From an uncultured Flavobacteriaceae bacterium (GTDB lineage Bacteria > Bacteroidota > Bacteroidia > Flavobacteriales > Flavobacteriaceae), in assembly GCA_937136455.1 (NCBI GenBank), contig CAKZOO010000067.1, forward strand, positions 1-64,000: 64,000 nucleotides of DNA, given 5' to 3'. The notes beneath the pieces were generated by a model. It did not search any database. It saw nothing but the letters and a program-made list of their open reading frames with translations, and was not told the origin of the DNA. Both the position numbers and the translations under genes were made by a program. Shown here piece by piece: positions 9,066 to 16,827 of the stretch. Position 1 is the first letter of the stretch; the number at the start of each line of letters is the position of its first letter.

Positions 9066-9575
9066 ATGAGAAATTTAAAGAAGATCGCGGTTGCCTTGAT
9101 GTTATTTGTGGCAGCTTCAAGTTATGTTAATGCACAAAGTAAAGTTGCACATATCAATGTACAGCAATTACTTTCGGAGATGCCAGAGATGAAATCTGCT
9201 GAAGCTGAATTGAAGAAATTGCAAGATACTTATAGAGCTGATATTGAAGATTCAATGACAGAACTCAGAAATAAGTATACCCTTTATTCGAATGAGTCCT
9301 CTTCAAAAACTCAAGAAGAAAACGAAAAGAGAGCTTTAGAATTGCAAGGATACGAAAAGTCGATTCAAGATGCTCAAGCTGCTGCTCAACAAGAATTACA
9401 AAAAAAGCAAGCTGAGTTATTCGCTCCTATTTCTGAAAAAGCGAAAGCTGCTATCGATAAGGTTGCTGCTGCTCAAGGATTTGACTATGTCATTGATGCA
9501 ACTCAAGGATACGGTTTAATCGTTGCAAATGGTACTGATTTATTACCATTGGTTAAAAAGGAATTAGGTTTCTAA
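9066..9575 (+). CDS. skp: OmpH/Skp family outer-membrane chaperone
   Basis: A 169-residue protein with signal peptide MRNLKKIAVALMLFVAASSYVNAQ and a single OmpH domain (VAHINVQQLLSEMPEMKSAEAELKKLQ, a long Ala/Gln/Lys coiled coil, then APISEKAKAAIDKVAAAQGFDYVID). Length is standard for Skp, a trimeric periplasmic holdase that delivers unfolded outer-membrane proteins to BamA. It lacks the charged tail of the upstream paralogue. The 62-bp gap before it is very AT-rich without a clear -7 box, and a strong terminator follows, so it closes the envelope operon. Confidence 0.93.
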   Translation: MRNLKKIAVALMLFVAASSYVNAQSKVAHINVQQLLSEMPEMKSAEAELKKLQDTYRADIEDSMTELRNKYTLYSNESSSKTQEENEKRALELQGYEKSIQDAQAAAQQELQKKQAELFAPISEKAKAAIDKVAAAQGFDYVIDATQGYGLIVANGTDLLPLVKKELGF

Positions 9576-9600
9576 GAAACACAATACAGATCACTTATAG

Positions 9601-9625
9601 AAAAACCGCTATCAGCGGTTTTTTT
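9601..9625 (+). terminator. intrinsic terminator after skp
   Basis: A 10-bp stem (GC core ACCGCT/AGCGGT) with loop ATC runs into seven T. It lies 25 bases after the skp stop and ends the porG-skp operon. Confidence 0.85.
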
Positions 9626-9666
9626 ATTGGATCTACTTGAGTTAACTTGCGTAAAAATTAGTTTAA

Positions 9667-10440
9667 ATGAATGCTCCAATAGGTGTTTTTGATTCTGGTG
9701 TAGGAGGCTTAACTGTCTGGAATGCTTTAGTGCATTTATTGGATCAGGAGTCGACCATATACTATTGTGATTCGGCCTATGCACCCTATGGAAATCGATC
9801 AAAAGAAGAAATTTTGGAGCGTTCTATAAAGGCTACAGAGTTTTTAATAGATAAAGGATGCAAATTAATTTTGGTGGCTTGTAATACTGCAACTACGAAT
9901 GCGATTGCTGAATTGCGGTCCATGTACCCTCATCCTTTTGTGGGGATAGAACCAGCTATTAAACCTGCAGTACTAATGACCAAAACTGGTAAAGTAGGAG
10001 TTTTGGCAACCAAAGGCACACTCTATTCTTCTATGTTTCACAAAACAGTTACGGATTATACTTCGGGTATTGAACTCATCACTCAAGAGGGTACTGGACT
10101 TGTGGAAGCTATAGAGTCCGTGGAGGATAAATCCAAGGAACTCCTTAGGTTATTAGATTCTTATCTTCAGCCAATGTTAAAGCATAATGTGGATACCCTT
10201 GTTTTAGGATGTACGCATTACCCTTATTTAATACCCATGATAGAATCCTTGTTTCAATCGAAGCTACGAATTATAGAATCAAGTCTTCCAGTGGCACTTC
10301 AAGTTAAAAAGCGTCTTGAAGAAATTAAAGCACTAACTAGTTCAAATAAGGCTTCACATCAATTCTATACTACTGGTGATTTGGAACTACTCAAGCGTTT
10401 TGTTCCTCAGAGCCTTCAAGAGAATTGTTATCTTCTCTGA
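9667..10440 (+). CDS. murI: glutamate racemase
   Basis: A 257-residue enzyme that interconverts L- and D-glutamate, supplying D-Glu for peptidoglycan. Both catalytic cysteines are present: Cys72 in VACNTATTNA and Cys182 in LGCTHYP. The N-terminal IGVFDSGVGGLTV carries the acidic Asp9/Ser10 pair. It has its own unit after the skp terminator. Its last 13 bases overlap the 3' end of folA on the other strand, so the two genes converge tail to tail. Confidence 0.95.
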   Translation: MNAPIGVFDSGVGGLTVWNALVHLLDQESTIYYCDSAYAPYGNRSKEEILERSIKATEFLIDKGCKLILVACNTATTNAIAELRSMYPHPFVGIEPAIKPAVLMTKTGKVGVLATKGTLYSSMFHKTVTDYTSGIELITQEGTGLVEAIESVEDKSKELLRLLDSYLQPMLKHNVDTLVLGCTHYPYLIPMIESLFQSKLRIIESSLPVALQVKKRLEEIKALTSSNKASHQFYTTGDLELLKRFVPQSLQENCYLL

Positions 10441-10922
10441 TAAGTTTGAATCGTAAATTCAAACGCGTGTTTGGAATCCTTTGGATGGTAGATGGAATCA
10501 GTTTGTTTCCAAAGTGACTCGTCAATAGTAGGGAAATAAGTATCCGCTTCAAAATCCCCATTGACCCTTGTAAGTATAATTTTAGTGGCAATTTCAATGC
10601 ATTGTGCATAGATTTGACCACCTCCAATCACAAACACATTTTGTGAATCTTTGCACTCTTCCAGACCCTGTTCAATAGAGTGAACAACACTGCAATTTTG
10701 ATTTTCAATGGTAAAGTTGAGGTCTCTGCTAATGATCACATGCTTTCGGTTGGCTAGGACTCCAGGTAAGCTTTCAAAGGTTTTTCTTCCCATCAACATG
10801 GGGTAGCCCATCGTAGACTCCTTAAAATGCTTAAAGTCATCTGGCAAATGCCATAAGAGTTTGTTGTCTTTGCCTAGGACATTGTTATTGCCTACCGCTG
10901 CGATTAGAATCAGCTCTTTCAT
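10428..10922 (-). CDS. folA: dihydrofolate reductase
   Basis: A 164-residue enzyme that reduces dihydrofolate to tetrahydrofolate with NADPH. Evidence is the N-terminal ILIAAVGNNNVLGKDNKLLWHLPDD with acidic Asp29 in the folate pocket, MLMGRKTFESLP for NADPH binding, and FVIGGGQIYAQ. It starts three bases after the thyA stop. ThyA generates dihydrofolate while making dTMP, so the pair recycles the cofactor of the same reaction. The 3' end overlaps murI. Confidence 0.95.
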   Translation of the reverse strand: MKELILIAAVGNNNVLGKDNKLLWHLPDDFKHFKESTMGYPMLMGRKTFESLPGVLANRKHVIISRDLNFTIENQNCSVVHSIEQGLEECKDSQNVFVIGGGQIYAQCIEIATKIILTRVNGDFEADTYFPTIDESLWKQTDSIYHPKDSKHAFEFTIQTYQRR

Positions 10923-10925
10923 ACC

Positions 10926-11750
10926 TTAAATAGCTACTTTTCCCTTGATGTGAGGGTGAGGATCGTAGTTTTCTAGACTAAAGTCTTCAAATTTAAACTC
11001 AAAGATGTCTTTGATGTCTGGATTTATTTTCATTTGAGGAAGCGGTCGTGGTTCTCTACTGAGTTGGAGCTCAATTTGCTCCATATGGTTGTTGTAGATG
11101 TGTGCATCTCCAAAACTGTGTACAAAATCCCCATACTCATAGCCACACACCTGAGCAACCATCATGGTAAAGAGAGCGTAGGAGGCAATATTAAAGGGCA
11201 CTCCTAAAAAGATATCTGCTGAACGTTGGTATAGTTGGCAAGACAGCTTTCCATCAGCTACGTAGAATTGAAAGAAAGCATGGCATGGTGGAAGCGCGGC
11301 TTTACCGTTCGCAACATTTTCTGAAAAGGATACTGAAGTATCGGGCATCACTGAAGGGTTCCAAGCAGAAACCATATGTCTTCTGCTGTTGGGATTGTTT
11401 TTTAATCCATCGATGAGGTTTTTAATCTGATCGATTCCATCCCCGTTCCAATTTCTCCATTGAGCTCCGTATACAGGTCCTAAGTCGCCATTTTCATCGG
11501 CCCATTCATTCCAAATTCGAACTCCGTTTTCTTGTAGGTATTCAATATTAGTATCTCCTGCAATAAACCAAAGTAGTTCGTAAATGATTGATTTTAAATG
11601 AAGTTTTTTAGTTGTTACCATAGGAAATCCCTCTGATAGGTCAAATCGCATTTGATAACCAAAAACACTTTTGGTTCCCGTTCCTGTTCGATCTCCTTTT
11701 TCGATGCCGTTTTCTAGAACGTGCTTGAGTAAGTCGTGATATTGCTTCAT
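10926..11750 (-). CDS. thyA: thymidylate synthase
   Basis: A 274-residue enzyme that methylates dUMP to dTMP using methylene-tetrahydrofolate. The catalytic Cys156 lies in [24 protein letters not shown] at the N-terminus, [18 protein letters not shown] for substrate binding and the C-terminal [10 protein letters not shown] are all canonical. Length equals the usual bacterial ThyA. A TAAATTTA box ends five bases before the ATG, which suggests a start at or near a transcription start. folA follows. Confidence 0.96.
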   Translation of the reverse strand: MKQYHDLLKHVLENGIEKGDRTGTGTKSVFGYQMRFDLSEGFPMVTTKKLHLKSIIYELLWFIAGDTNIEYLQENGVRIWNEWADENGDLGPVYGAQWRNWNGDGIDQIKNLIDGLKNNPNSRRHMVSAWNPSVMPDTSVSFSENVANGKAALPPCHAFFQFYVADGKLSCQLYQRSADIFLGVPFNIASYALFTMMVAQVCGYEYGDFVHSFGDAHIYNNHMEQIELQLSREPRPLPQMKINPDIKDIFEFKFEDFSLENYDPHPHIKGKVAI

Positions 11751-11755
11751 GAGGG

Positions 11756-11763
11756 TAAATTTA
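11756..11763 (-). promoter_or_regulatory. putative -7 box of thyA, leaderless spacing (TAAATTTA)
   Basis: One mismatch to TAnnTTTG, with only five bases between box and ATG. Same geometry as five other genes in the window; the -33 element is unclear. Confidence 0.4.
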
Positions 11764-11824
11764 GGAATTCAATTGGTGTGAACTCGATTTGGACAAGTGC
11801 AATTACCAACAATTTATCAACTAT

Positions 11825-13165
11825 TTATCCCAAAATCATTCCTGCAATAGTTGCAGATAATAGGGAAGCTAGGGTACCTCCTAGAACAGCTTTCATTCCA
11901 AATTTAGAAAGTGTTTTTCTCTGGTTTGGAGCGAGGGAACCTATACCTCCGATTTGAATTCCAATCGAAGCAAAATTCGCAAAGCCACAAAGCATATAAG
12001 TTGCCATAATGACGGATTTATTATAGCTAAAGTGAATGGAGGATGTTACATCCTTTAATGTTGCAAGTTGTGTATAGGCTACGAATTCACTCGATGCTAA
12101 TTTAATTCCTAAGAGTTGCCCCATAAGAGCAATGTCTTCTTTGGCAACTCCAATTAACCACATCAGAGGAGCAAAGACTGTTCCCATAATAGCTTCCAGT
12201 GAAAGACCATCAAAGGCAGTGTTATTTGCGATGAAATCGTTGGTGTTGGTTAAGTTTCCAATCCAATCCAGCAAGCCATTCATCATAGCGATAAATGCAA
12301 CAAACACAAGGAGCATACCTCCAACATTGAGAGCTAACTTTAAGCCTTCAGTAGTTCCATTAGAGATAGCGTCAAGCAAATTAGTTCCAATTTTTTGTTG
12401 TGAAACACTCAAGTCTTGGCTGATTGCTTCTGTTTGAGGATGTAGAATTTTAGAGACTACTATGGCACCAGGAGCGGCCATTACAGAGGCGGCAATTAAA
12501 TGTCTTGCAAACATCAAACGAGTTTCTGGGTCTTCTCCTCCTAAAAATCCAATATATGCTGCCAATACTCCTCCTGCAACGGTAGCCATTCCTCCAATCA
12601 TCACCAATAGAATTTCTGATTTATTCATCTTTTCTAAATAGGCTTTGATCATCAGCGGAGCTTCTGTTTGTCCGAGGAAAATATTCCCAGCTACCGAAAG
12701 ACTTTCAGGTCCAGATATCCCAAGTGATTTGGTGAGAAGCCAAGCGAGACCCTTAACGACCTTTTGAATAATTCCCAGATAGAATAATACAGAGGTAAGT
12801 GCTGAAAAGAAAATAATCGTCGGTAAAATTTGAAAGGCAAAGATGTATCCAATAGAAGGATCAGTGGCATCGAGAAGATTTCCTAAAAGAAATTTAGATC
12901 CTACAATGGTGTAATCGAGTACCGCTACAAAAAGACTGCCAATGGCATTAAAAAAACTTTGAACCCATGAAATTTTCAAGACTCCAACAGCTAAAATTAA
13001 TTGTAGACCGAGTCCAATCCCAACTGTTTTCCAAACAATGGCCTTGCGATTGGATGAAAATAGATAAGCAATTGCGATGACGACTAGCATTCCGATAACT
13101 CCTTTTAAAAGGCTGATACTGCTAAAGGATTCGGATGGGATTAATTGACTTTGTAATAGGATCAT
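11825..13165 (-). CDS. NupC/CNT-family concentrative nucleoside transporter
   Basis: A 446-residue inner-membrane protein with about ten hydrophobic segments. The first helix is around 20-40 (LLKGVIGMLVVIAIAYLFSS). Family-typical stretches are GNIFLGQTEAPLMIKAYL, with the Gln/Thr/Glu nucleoside-binding cluster, and MLCGFANFASIGIQIGGIGSLAPNQR near the C-terminus. It imports nucleosides by H+ or Na+ symport. It lies in a minus-strand run with thyA/folA and shares the pyrimidine theme; the stop of the upstream nuclease gene is only three bases before its ATG. Confidence 0.92.
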   Translation of the reverse strand: MILLQSQLIPSESFSSISLLKGVIGMLVVIAIAYLFSSNRKAIVWKTVGIGLGLQLILAVGVLKISWVQSFFNAIGSLFVAVLDYTIVGSKFLLGNLLDATDPSIGYIFAFQILPTIIFFSALTSVLFYLGIIQKVVKGLAWLLTKSLGISGPESLSVAGNIFLGQTEAPLMIKAYLEKMNKSEILLVMIGGMATVAGGVLAAYIGFLGGEDPETRLMFARHLIAASVMAAPGAIVVSKILHPQTEAISQDLSVSQQKIGTNLLDAISNGTTEGLKLALNVGGMLLVFVAFIAMMNGLLDWIGNLTNTNDFIANNTAFDGLSLEAIMGTVFAPLMWLIGVAKEDIALMGQLLGIKLASSEFVAYTQLATLKDVTSSIHFSYNKSVIMATYMLCGFANFASIGIQIGGIGSLAPNQRKTLSKFGMKAVLGGTLASLLSATIAGMILG

Positions 13166-13168
13166 AGC

Positions 13169-13771
13169 TTAATTGCGTTTGGAAATTTCATCCCTTATAG
13201 TAGCTGCGTATTCGTAGTCTTCCATTTGAACTGCTTGCTCTAGAGCCTCTTTGAGTTTTTCCAAAGAAAGTTTGCTCAGAGTGGGATCTGCTTTAGTGTC
13301 TTGAGGTAATTGTTGAGGTTGTTTGTAGGCTTCTATTTTCTTAGGATCTGCTTCCTTTACATCGAGTATGATTCCTGCTTGTTCAAGAATGCTTTCATAA
13401 GTAAAAATGGAAGTGTCAAAACGAAGAGCCAATGCTATGGCGTCTGAAGTTCTAGCGTCTAATACCTCTTCTTGACCGTCTTTGTGACATACGATACTGG
13501 CATAGAACACCCCATCTACTAATTTGTGAATGATGACCTTTTTCAACTGAATACCAAATCGCTTTGCAAATGATTTGAATAAATCATGAGTTAAAGGTCT
13601 TGGAGGTTTGATGTCTTTTTCAAGAGCTATAGCAATGGACTGTGCTTCAAAAGCTCCAATTACTATCGGTAGTTTTCGATCACCATCAATTTCAGTCAAT
13701 ATAAGGGCATAAGCCCCATTTTGAGTTTGGCTATAGGAAATTCCTTTTATTTTTAAGGGAACCAGATTCAT
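13169..13771 (-). CDS. bifunctional nuclease family protein (DUF151 + UVR motif)
   Basis: A 200-residue protein. Residues 1-135 form a DUF151/BFN domain (LPIVIGAFEAQSIAIALE, RPLTHDLFKSFAKRFG, LDARTSDAIALALRFDTSIFTYE). The C-terminal ~35 residues (LEKLKEALEQAVQMEDYEYAATIRDEI) look like the UvrB/UvrC UVR helical hairpin. Members have been reported with RNase and DNase activity, but the cellular role is unclear. It is part of the etfB-etfA-nuclease-nupC run, 41 bases after etfA. Confidence 0.88.
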   Translation of the reverse strand: MNLVPLKIKGISYSQTQNGAYALILTEIDGDRKLPIVIGAFEAQSIAIALEKDIKPPRPLTHDLFKSFAKRFGIQLKKVIIHKLVDGVFYASIVCHKDGQEEVLDARTSDAIALALRFDTSIFTYESILEQAGIILDVKEADPKKIEAYKQPQQLPQDTKADPTLSKLSLEKLKEALEQAVQMEDYEYAATIRDEISKRN

Positions 13772-13812
13772 TTAAAATAGTAGCTTTTTGAGCGAAACAA
13801 TATAGAAAAATA

Positions 13813-14757
13813 TTAGCTGTTTTCACTTTTAAAAGCCTTTAATTTTTCAATGAGTTGAGGTACTACTTCAAAGGCATCTCCTACAATACCGTAATCAGCT
13901 GCTTTAAAGAATGGGGCTTCAGGATCCGTATTGATCACTACCTTGGTTTTGGAAGCACTCACACCTGCGAGATGTTGAATAGCTCCGGAGATTCCGATGG
14001 CGATATACAAATTACATGAAACTGGTTTTCCTGTTTGACCAACATGCTCGGAATGGGGTCTCCACCCCATATCAGAAACAGGTTTTGAGCAAGCTGTCGC
14101 TGCACCTAATACTTGTGCTAGTTCTTCGATCATTCCCCAGTTTTCAGGGCCTTTGAGTCCTCTTCCTGCAGATACAACAATGTCGGCATCAGCAATCGAT
14201 ATTTGATCGGAAGCCGTTTCGGTAGAGGTGTTCTGAGTCTTGGAATTGGAGCTAACAAGACTGAATTCTAGTTCGTTGATTTGGGTGGGATTTTCGTGAA
14301 CGCCATAAGTATTTGGGGCAATTCCAATGATGGATAACTCACTGTTCACTTTGGTGTGAGCTATACCTTTATTACTAAAGACATTACGAGAATAGGTTCC
14401 TCCTTCAGGTAATGAAATGACATTTGGAATATAAGCTGCCTTGAGAGAGGCTGCTACAAGAGGGGCGATGTATTTTGAATTTGAACTCGATGAGCACACT
14501 AGTACAGTTGCAGCCTCTTGGGCTACTGCAGCCTCAATAGTGGCTGCATACGATGAGGCATTGAACTGCTGAGCGGATACTTTGAGGGCTTTAGAGATAC
14601 CATAAGCACTTAAAACACTACAATTATTAGCGTTGAATACTAGTGCAATGGCATCAGTATTTGTAGCTGCAGCTAAAGCAGCCGTATAGGTAGCAACTTC
14701 TAAGTCACTTTTTTTAAAGCTTCCGTTGTTTGATTCTATAAATGCGAGTACTGACAT
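13813..14757 (-). CDS. etfA: electron transfer flavoprotein alpha subunit
   Basis: A 314-residue FAD-binding subunit. The N-terminal Rossmann-like domain is followed by the C-terminal FAD domain: VVSAGRGLKGPENWGMIEELAQ, then KPVSDMGWRPHSEHVGQTGK and the family signature LYIAIGISGAIQHLAG, with INTDPEAPFFKAADYGIVGD near the end. ETF passes electrons from acyl-CoA dehydrogenases to ETF-quinone oxidoreductase. It lies 11 bases after etfB, so the two subunits are translated from one message. Confidence 0.96.
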   Translation of the reverse strand: MSVLAFIESNNGSFKKSDLEVATYTAALAAATNTDAIALVFNANNCSVLSAYGISKALKVSAQQFNASSYAATIEAAVAQEAATVLVCSSSSNSKYIAPLVAASLKAAYIPNVISLPEGGTYSRNVFSNKGIAHTKVNSELSIIGIAPNTYGVHENPTQINELEFSLVSSNSKTQNTSTETASDQISIADADIVVSAGRGLKGPENWGMIEELAQVLGAATACSKPVSDMGWRPHSEHVGQTGKPVSCNLYIAIGISGAIQHLAGVSASKTKVVINTDPEAPFFKAADYGIVGDAFEVVPQLIEKLKAFKSENS

Positions 14758-14768
14758 GATAACTAATA

Positions 14769-15515
14769 TTAAATGACTTTAGCGTCGTTGTGTAAATGGT
14801 TGATAAGTAAATCTAATTGATCAGCAGGAATCATGGTGATATCAGATTTTGTTTCTGGTTTGTCAAATGTGACATCTGTTGACAGTTGTTCTGTAGCTTG
14901 TGGAGCAATTACTTCAAGTGGTTTTGAACGAGCTGTCATAATTCCTCTCATATTGGGAATTTTTAAATCTTTTTCTTCAACCAGTCCTTTTTGCCCTCCA
15001 ATAACTAGAGGTAGACTGCTTGTGAGAAGTTCTTTGCCTCCTTCGATTTCGCGTTCTGCTTTTACGGATGTACCCTCAACTTCAAGAGCTGTGCACTTAT
15101 TGATAAACTCGTATCCGAGTAAATGAGCAAGGATTCCTGGAACCATGCCTCCATTGTAATCGATAGATTCTCGTCCAGCTATGATCAGATCGTAATTTTT
15201 ATCTTTAACAGCAGTAGCTATTTCAGTTGCAACACTGAAGCCGTCGTTGGGAATCGTGTCAATTCTAAAAGCAGCGTCGGCTCCTATGGCAAGAGCTTTT
15301 CTAAGTGAGGCTTCAACAGAGGCGTCTCCGACTGAAATGACGTCAACACTCGCTCCGACTTTTTCTTTAAACCACATCGCTCTAGTTAGACCAAACTCAT
15401 CATTGGGATTGATGACAAATTGAACAGATGTGGTGTCAAATTGAGTATTGTTGTCCTTAAAATTTATTTTAGAAGTAGTATCGGGAACATTACTAATGCA
15501 TACGAGTATTTTCAT
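14769..15515 (-). CDS. etfB: electron transfer flavoprotein beta subunit
   Basis: A 248-residue partner of EtfA, forming the AMP-binding half of the heterodimer. Recognised by KILVCISNVPDTTSKI at the N-terminus, FVINPNDEFGLTRAMWFKEK, the adenine-binding DLIIAGRESIDYNGGMVPGILA, and SLPLVIGGQKGLVEEKDLKIPNMRGIMTARSKPL. It is the first gene of the minus-strand run. Its promoter region faces that of the pyruvate dehydrogenase beta gene and contains a 14-bp palindrome. Confidence 0.96.
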   Translation of the reverse strand: MKILVCISNVPDTTSKINFKDNNTQFDTTSVQFVINPNDEFGLTRAMWFKEKVGASVDVISVGDASVEASLRKALAIGADAAFRIDTIPNDGFSVATEIATAVKDKNYDLIIAGRESIDYNGGMVPGILAHLLGYEFINKCTALEVEGTSVKAEREIEGGKELLTSSLPLVIGGQKGLVEEKDLKIPNMRGIMTARSKPLEVIAPQATEQLSTDVTFDKPETKSDITMIPADQLDLLINHLHNDAKVI

Positions 15516-15553
15516 CTCTAAAGGGTTAAATTGTTAACAATTCAGTTTACTAT

Positions 15554-15561
15554 CAAATATA
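15554..15561 (-). promoter_or_regulatory. putative -7 box of etfB (TATATTTG on the minus strand)
   Basis: Exact TAnnTTTG match 38 nt before the etfB ATG. The palindrome at 15581-15594 lies 20 bases upstream of it, about where a -33 element would be. Confidence 0.5.
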
Positions 15562-15580
15562 CGGAATTTATTTCAATTTA

Positions 15581-15594
15581 TTATGCATGCATAA
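15581..15594. repeat. perfect 14-bp palindrome in the etfB/pdhB divergent promoter region
   Basis: TTATGCATGCATAA reads the same on both strands. It lies between the divergent -7 boxes of etfB and pdhB, so a dimeric regulator bound here could affect both genes. No regulator is encoded nearby. Confidence 0.5.
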
Positions 15595-15641
15595 GATTAT
15601 TTTTTAGCCAAATTTAGTTCGTAAATGTTTTATTAATTCAC

Positions 15642-15649
15642 TATTTTTG
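15642..15649 (+). promoter_or_regulatory. putative -7 box of pdhB (TATTTTTG)
   Basis: Exact TAnnTTTG match 29 nt before the ATG. A clear Shine-Dalgarno-like AAGGAG lies 9 nt before the same ATG, which is uncommon in this window. Confidence 0.5.
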
Positions 15650-15678
15650 TCACCACTTTAATTAAGGAGTCCACATAG

Positions 15679-16656
15679 ATGAAAACACTACAATTTAGAG
15701 AGGCAATAGCAGAAGCTATGTCTGAAGAAATGAGAAAAGACCCTACAGTTTACCTTTTAGGTGAAGAAGTAGCTGAATATAATGGTGCTTATAAAGCGTC
15801 TAAAGGAATGTTAGACGAGTTCGGTCCTGATCGCGTTTTAGATACTCCGATTTCAGAGCTTGGATTTGCTGGTATTGCTGTTGGATCTGCGATGAACGGA
15901 AATAAGCCAATCGTTGAATTTATGACTTTTAACTTTGCGTTAGTAGGGATTGATCAAATTATCAATAACGCTGCAAAGATTCGTCAAATGTCTGGAGGTC
16001 AGCTCAACTGTCCAATTGTATTTAGAGGTCCTACGGCTTCTGCAGGTCAATTAGCTGCAACGCACTCTCAAGCTTTTGAAAACTGGTTTGCAAACACTCC
16101 AGGTCTTAAAGTGGTTGTTCCTTCGAATCCAAAAGATGCCAAAGGATTGTTAAAAGCTTCGATTCAGGATCCAGATCCAGTAATTTTTATGGAATCCGAA
16201 CAAATGTATGGAGATAAGGGTGAAGTGCCTGAAGGGGAATACACGATTCCATTAGGTGTTGCTGATGTCGTTAGAACTGGAACCGATGTTACAGTTGTGT
16301 CTTTTGGTAAAATCATCAAAGAAGCTTTTATCGCTGCTGATGCTCTTGAAAAAGAAGGAATTTCTATTGAAGTGATCGATTTGAGAACAGTTCGTCCAAT
16401 GGATATTAACTGTATTCTAGAATCAGTTAAGAAAACAAATAGATTGGTAATTCTAGAAGAGGCATGGCCATTTGCAAATGTCGCTTCAGAAATCACTTAT
16501 CAAGTACAGGATAAAGCATTTGATTATTTAGATGCTCCAGTGATAAAAATAAACACTGCCGATACACCAGCACCGTATTCAGCAGCTCTTTTCAAAGAGT
16601 GGCTTCCAGGTTCAGAAGATGTTATAAAGGCTGTTAAAAAGGTGCTTTACAAATAA
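15679..16656 (+). CDS. pdhB: pyruvate dehydrogenase E1 component, beta subunit
   Basis: A 325-residue transketolase-like subunit. With E1 alpha it decarboxylates pyruvate using thiamine diphosphate and acetylates the E2 lipoyl domain. TFREAIAEAMSEEM-like opening, LGEEVAEYNGAYKASKGMLDEFG, DTPISELGFAGIAVGSAMNG and the C-terminal TADTPAPYSAALFKEWLP all match. It stands alone: the alpha subunit and E2 are not in the window, and its own terminator follows, so the complex is encoded at split loci. Other 2-oxoacid dehydrogenase beta subunits are similar, but the sequence best fits the pyruvate enzyme. Confidence 0.92.
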   Translation: MKTLQFREAIAEAMSEEMRKDPTVYLLGEEVAEYNGAYKASKGMLDEFGPDRVLDTPISELGFAGIAVGSAMNGNKPIVEFMTFNFALVGIDQIINNAAKIRQMSGGQLNCPIVFRGPTASAGQLAATHSQAFENWFANTPGLKVVVPSNPKDAKGLLKASIQDPDPVIFMESEQMYGDKGEVPEGEYTIPLGVADVVRTGTDVTVVSFGKIIKEAFIAADALEKEGISIEVIDLRTVRPMDINCILESVKKTNRLVILEEAWPFANVASEITYQVQDKAFDYLDAPVIKINTADTPAPYSAALFKEWLPGSEDVIKAVKKVLYK

Positions 16657-16677
16657 GTATAACTCTATAGAATTTAT

Positions 16678-16710
16678 AAAGAGCTGGCAGTTGTCAGCTC
16701 TTTTTGTTTT
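16678..16710 (+). terminator. intrinsic terminator after pdhB
   Basis: A 9-bp stem AAAGAGCTG/CAGCTCTTT with an 8-nt loop is followed by a T-rich tail, 22 bases after the stop codon. Confidence 0.8.
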
Positions 16711-16794
16711 AAAAGGTAGTAGATAACAATTTGAATTGCAGGGATTTCTTGCTTTTTATTGCAAAAATTAGTTTTAGTTTCGATTTGAAATCAT

Positions 16795-16802
16795 TACTTT
16801 TG
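16795..16802 (+). promoter_or_regulatory. putative -7 box of hppA (TACTTTTG)
   Basis: Exact TAnnTTTG match 25 nt before the hppA ATG. A loose TTTTAG about 20 nt upstream could serve as -33. Confidence 0.5.
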
Positions 16803-16827
16803 CGCCACTTTAAACTAAATATATAAA

